DNA from: Proteobacteria bacterium UBA4656
GTDB lineage: Bacteria; Pseudomonadota; Gammaproteobacteria; Xanthomonadales; Ahniellaceae
DNA length: 7,688 nucleotides
Direction of reading: 5' to 3'
Assembly: GCA_002405525.1 (NCBI GenBank)
Contig: DHLY01000113.1
Span: 1-7,688 of the forward strand
Shown here: positions 5,773 to 7,688 of the stretch, in pieces
Layout of the letters: each line of letters opens with the position of its first letter
Numbering within the stretch: position 1 is the first letter of the stretch
Translations under genes and position numbers: made by a program
The notes under the pieces: generated by a model
Database searches by the model: none
Seen by the model: only the letters and a program-made list of their open reading frames with translations
What the model was told of the DNA's origin: nothing

Positions 5773-7191
5773 CTACTCGAAACCCGATTCGAACAGCCCG
5801 TCGTCGGCGAGGCGGACCAGCAGGTACGGGCCGTGGCCGCTCTCGCGCGACCGCAGGACGCCCGCCGTCGTGGCGCTGGTGAATGCCACGAGGTCCAGCG
5901 TCGCGGCGGGGGATTGCAGGGCCGCTGCCACCTGCATGCCGAACGACGTCGTGAACAGCGCGGTGGGGCCGAGTTCCGCTCCGAGGGGCCCGGGCGCATT
6001 GGAGAAGGTGACGCCGGTCTCGGTCCAGCCGGGTGCGCTCTGCCGCAGCAACGGCGTCGCGGGGATGCCGACGAGGCCCTTCACCAGCGCATGCAGGGGC
6101 GCGGCCTGCACCGCTTCGACCGGGAACCGCAGGTAGCTGCGCGCGATCGCGCCGTTGGCGCCATTGAGCTGCAACGAGACCTGCCCCCCGAAGTTCACGC
6201 CGGGCTGCGCCTGTTGGACCGCGGCATCGGCGATCGCGTCGACGCGAAGCAGCCGCGTTGCGGAGCGTGCGCGGTACCACGGGCTGGCGATGGGGTCCTC
6301 GTTGAAGAAGGTCGACAGCAGGGCGCCCACCTTGCGCTCCCCATCGTCGTTGGGGTGGATGAAGTCCGGTTCGAAGTCGGCTTGCGGCCACGACAGGCCG
6401 TCGCTGCGCGGCGTATCGCCGGCCGCCCAAAGGTAGGGGCCCCACAGCACCACCGGTGCCGAGCCCGCACCCAGCCGCGGGTCGCTCGCGATCTGGTCCT
6501 CGATCAGCCATCGCACCGCGAACGCGCTCTCGTAGCTCAGCGGTTCATTGCGTTGCGGGTTGTCGTTCCAGCCGCCCCAGATCCGTGAACTCAGCCACGC
6601 CACGCGAAGATTGGGAAAGCGCGCGCGGGCGTTGCGAACCACCTCGCGCAGGTCGTCGCGCAACTGCCCGGCGTGCTGCGGGAAACGCAGGTCGGACACC
6701 GTGCCGCGCGCCAGCTTGACCCACGCCACCTGCACTTGCGGGGGTGCCACCCCCGCGGCTGCCACGCGTGCGGCGAGGATGTCCCAGGCGGCGTTGGTGG
6801 GGGCGGCCCAGAATTCGGACGGATGGCTCCCGATCGCGCCGTTGACGAACACGATCCCGGCCTGTCGCGCCGCGTTCGCGTCCTCGTTGCGTTCGAACCA
6901 GCGGAACTCCTCGGAAGTGTTCGACATGCCGATCGAGATGAAGCCGATCGTGCCCATCGGGTCGGGACTGCCATCGGCGGCGCGCGGAACCACTCCGACC
7001 AGTGCGGCGCGGGCCGCATCGGCCTGCGAGGCTGGCGGCTGGTTGCCGCCCGGATACAGGCCGCCCGGGAAGCCCATGTAGCTGCCACCGACGAGTTCGT
7101 CCAGCGGCGCCTGGGCATGGGCAGGCTGCGCGACGGCCAGCAGCCCGGCAAGGGCGAACACCACGGTCGGGAAGCAGGGGCGATGTGCCAT
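5773..7191 (-). CDS. Secreted SGNH-hydrolase-like protein with C-terminal DNRLRE/CBM96-like domain
   Basis: 472 residues from ATG 7191, chosen because it opens directly with a signal peptide (MAHRPCFPTVVFALAGLLAV, cleavage after AHA at 26). Residues about 30-300 resemble an SGNH-fold hydrolase: block I-like FISIGMSN with Ser90 as candidate nucleophile after a predicted strand, NGAIG at 117-121, and block V-like DFIH with Asp276 and His279 as the remaining dyad, followed by the helix ERKVGALLSTFF. The canonical GDSL string is absent, so activity (esterase or acetylesterase-like) is inference. Residues about 312-462 resemble a DNRLRE domain (CBM96-like): VDAIADAAVQQAQPGVNFG, RSYLRFPVE and WTETGVTFSNAP are the typical landmarks. 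Such domains are usually adhesive or carbohydrate-binding. The protein ends ...DDGLFESGFE, a C-terminal pattern I recall in many exported Xanthomonadaceae proteins. An in-frame extension to 7407 is Arg/Pro-rich and not protein-like, so it was not used. Confidence 0.75.
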   Translation of the reverse strand: MAHRPCFPTVVFALAGLLAVAQPAHAQAPLDELVGGSYMGFPGGLYPGGNQPPASQADAARAALVGVVPRAADGSPDPMGTIGFISIGMSNTSEEFRWFERNEDANAARQAGIVFVNGAIGSHPSEFWAAPTNAAWDILAARVAAAGVAPPQVQVAWVKLARGTVSDLRFPQHAGQLRDDLREVVRNARARFPNLRVAWLSSRIWGGWNDNPQRNEPLSYESAFAVRWLIEDQIASDPRLGAGSAPVVLWGPYLWAAGDTPRSDGLSWPQADFEPDFIHPNDDGERKVGALLSTFFNEDPIASPWYRARSATRLLRVDAIADAAVQQAQPGVNFGGQVSLQLNGANGAIARSYLRFPVEAVQAAPLHALVKGLVGIPATPLLRQSAPGWTETGVTFSNAPGPLGAELGPTALFTTSFGMQVAAALQSPAATLDLVAFTSATTAGVLRSRESGHGPYLLVRLADDGLFESGFE

Positions 7192-7513
7192 CGGCGTGTC
7201 CGTGAGGGTCCAGGTCGGCACCACAACGCACAGTGGCGAGAACGGTTGACCGCGCCAACCAGCCCGTCGACGTCTTGCCGCTCGAGGGCAAGGCGGGCGG
7301 CGACTGCACCGGCCCTGGCGCGATCGGACCCATCTTGCGCGCGTTCGACGCGCGACAGCGGTAGGCGGCGTCGGGGCTGGCGGGCGCGCGCCGGGCCTGC
7401 GGCGCATCCGCGACGCCGCACGGGGCGTTCAGGCACGCAAGCCGGTTCTGGACTACCCTTGGGCGACCGATCGCCCGCGGATGCCTGCGGCGCGACGCCG
7501 GAGTCCCGCGCAA
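7192..7513. other. Gene-free intergenic region with stem-loops
   Basis: 322 bp between the divergent SGNH-like gene and the right-edge gene. Minus-frame translation is open for much of it but reads as Arg/Pro/Ala-rich shadow sequence. Perfect inverted repeats seen: CTTGCC at 7274-7279 with GGCAAG at 7287-7292 (stem extendable to 7272/7294 through one G-T wobble), CGCGCG at 7338-7343 with CGCGCG at 7349-7354 (loop TTCGA), and GGGCGA at 7461-7466 with TCGCCC at 7471-7476 (loop CCGA). None is followed by a T-run. No convincing sigma-70 promoter was found for either gene. Confidence 0.5.
7461..7476. promoter_or_regulatory. Stem-loop upstream of the right-edge gene
   Basis: GGGCGA, loop CCGA, TCGCCC: a perfect 6-bp-arm inverted repeat 37 bp before the ATG at 7514. 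It may lie in the 5' leader or promoter of that gene. Chance is quite possible at this GC content. Confidence 0.2.
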
Positions 7514-7688
7514 ATGATCACGCCCCACGGCTTGCACGGCGACGAACCGACGGACCCCGATGGTCCGGGCCTGCTCTACCACCTCGTCTATTGCAGCCGC
7601 GCCGCCGCCGGCGTCGACGCGGCGGCCGGAATGGAATCGGCGCGGCGCGATCCCCGCTTCGCGGCGCTCGCCGCCGCGGCGCTGCATG
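7514..7688 (+). CDS. N-terminal fragment of a possible BLUF-domain protein (truncated by window edge)
   Basis: Open frame from ATG 7514 to the window end (58 codons, no stop), with GGAG at 7499-7502 about 11 nt upstream as a reasonable ribosome-binding site. After a Gly/Asp/Pro-rich leader, residues 20-30 read LLYHLVYCSRA, closely like the first strand of BLUF (FAD-binding blue-light sensor) domains, in which the Tyr two residues before Ser contacts the flavin (here Tyr26, Ser28). The next residues (ARRDPRFAALAAAALH) do not show the Asn-containing helix followed by an ITG motif expected of a normal BLUF domain. It is therefore a variant BLUF, or an unrelated protein with a similar strand. Only the start is visible. 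Confidence 0.4.
   Translation, partial: MITPHGLHGDEPTDPDGPGLLYHLVYCSRAAAGVDAAAGMESARRDPRFAALAAAALH

Noticed and set aside
7244..7260. GGTTG/CAACC inverted repeat upstream of the SGNH-like gene, considered as an operator
   Set aside because: Only 5-bp arms with a 7-nt centre; expected by chance.
7192..7407. N-terminal extension of the SGNH-like protein to an upstream ATG at 7407
   Set aside because: The 72 extra residues are Arg/Pro-rich and would bury the signal peptide. ATG 7191 gives a normal secretory N-terminus.

Overview
The window is very GC-rich, with strong G/C third-position bias and long antisense shadow frames. Its protein types (a CopL-type leader protein, exported proteins ending in ...GFE, CCCCTCTCCC-type dispersed repeats) point to a gammaproteobacterium of the Xanthomonadaceae/Lysobacteraceae (Lysobacter, Luteimonas or a relative). 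This placement is inferred from gene types only. No rRNA, tRNA, CRISPR array, transposase gene or replication origin is visible.

Left half (1-3932, minus strand): a copper-handling gene block read right to left. It runs copL-like small Cys/His-rich exported protein (3932-3573), TolC-family outer-membrane lipoprotein (3493-2021), Tat-exported two-domain multicopper oxidase (2024-750), then an exported protein of unknown function (753-67, with a reading frame that continues off the left edge). The last three genes are joined by ATGA stop/start overlaps and are very probably one translationally coupled operon. A likely overall role is periplasmic Cu(I) detoxification: metal sensing or binding by the CopL-like protein, oxidation by the oxidase, and an outer-membrane exit duct. 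No RND pump or adaptor gene is inside the window; they could lie beyond the left edge. The fourth gene looks damaged twice: a 163-bp inverted-repeat element (536-698) sits between its coupled start and its signal peptide, and a TAA at 67-69 interrupts a frame that continues with protein-like sequence to the window edge.

Middle (3933-5756): a 96-bp divergent intergenic region, then on the plus strand a complete NhaP2/CvrA-type K+/H+ antiporter with an N-terminal CPA1 membrane domain and C-terminal cytosolic TrkA-C and CorC/HlyC-like domains.

Right part (5773-7688): convergent with the antiporter and only 16 bp away is a minus-strand gene for a secreted two-domain protein, an SGNH-hydrolase-like domain followed by a DNRLRE/CBM96-like beta domain, ending in the short C-terminal motif ...LFESGFE. 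A 322-bp gene-free region with several stem-loops follows. At the right edge a plus-strand gene begins (7514 onward) whose first 58 residues contain a BLUF-like LVYCSRA motif; it is cut off by the window.

The most unusual points are the double lesion in the fourth copper-block gene, the two-domain oxidase with a Met-rich tail coupled to a TolC lipoprotein with a His-rich tail, and the secreted SGNH+DNRLRE protein.
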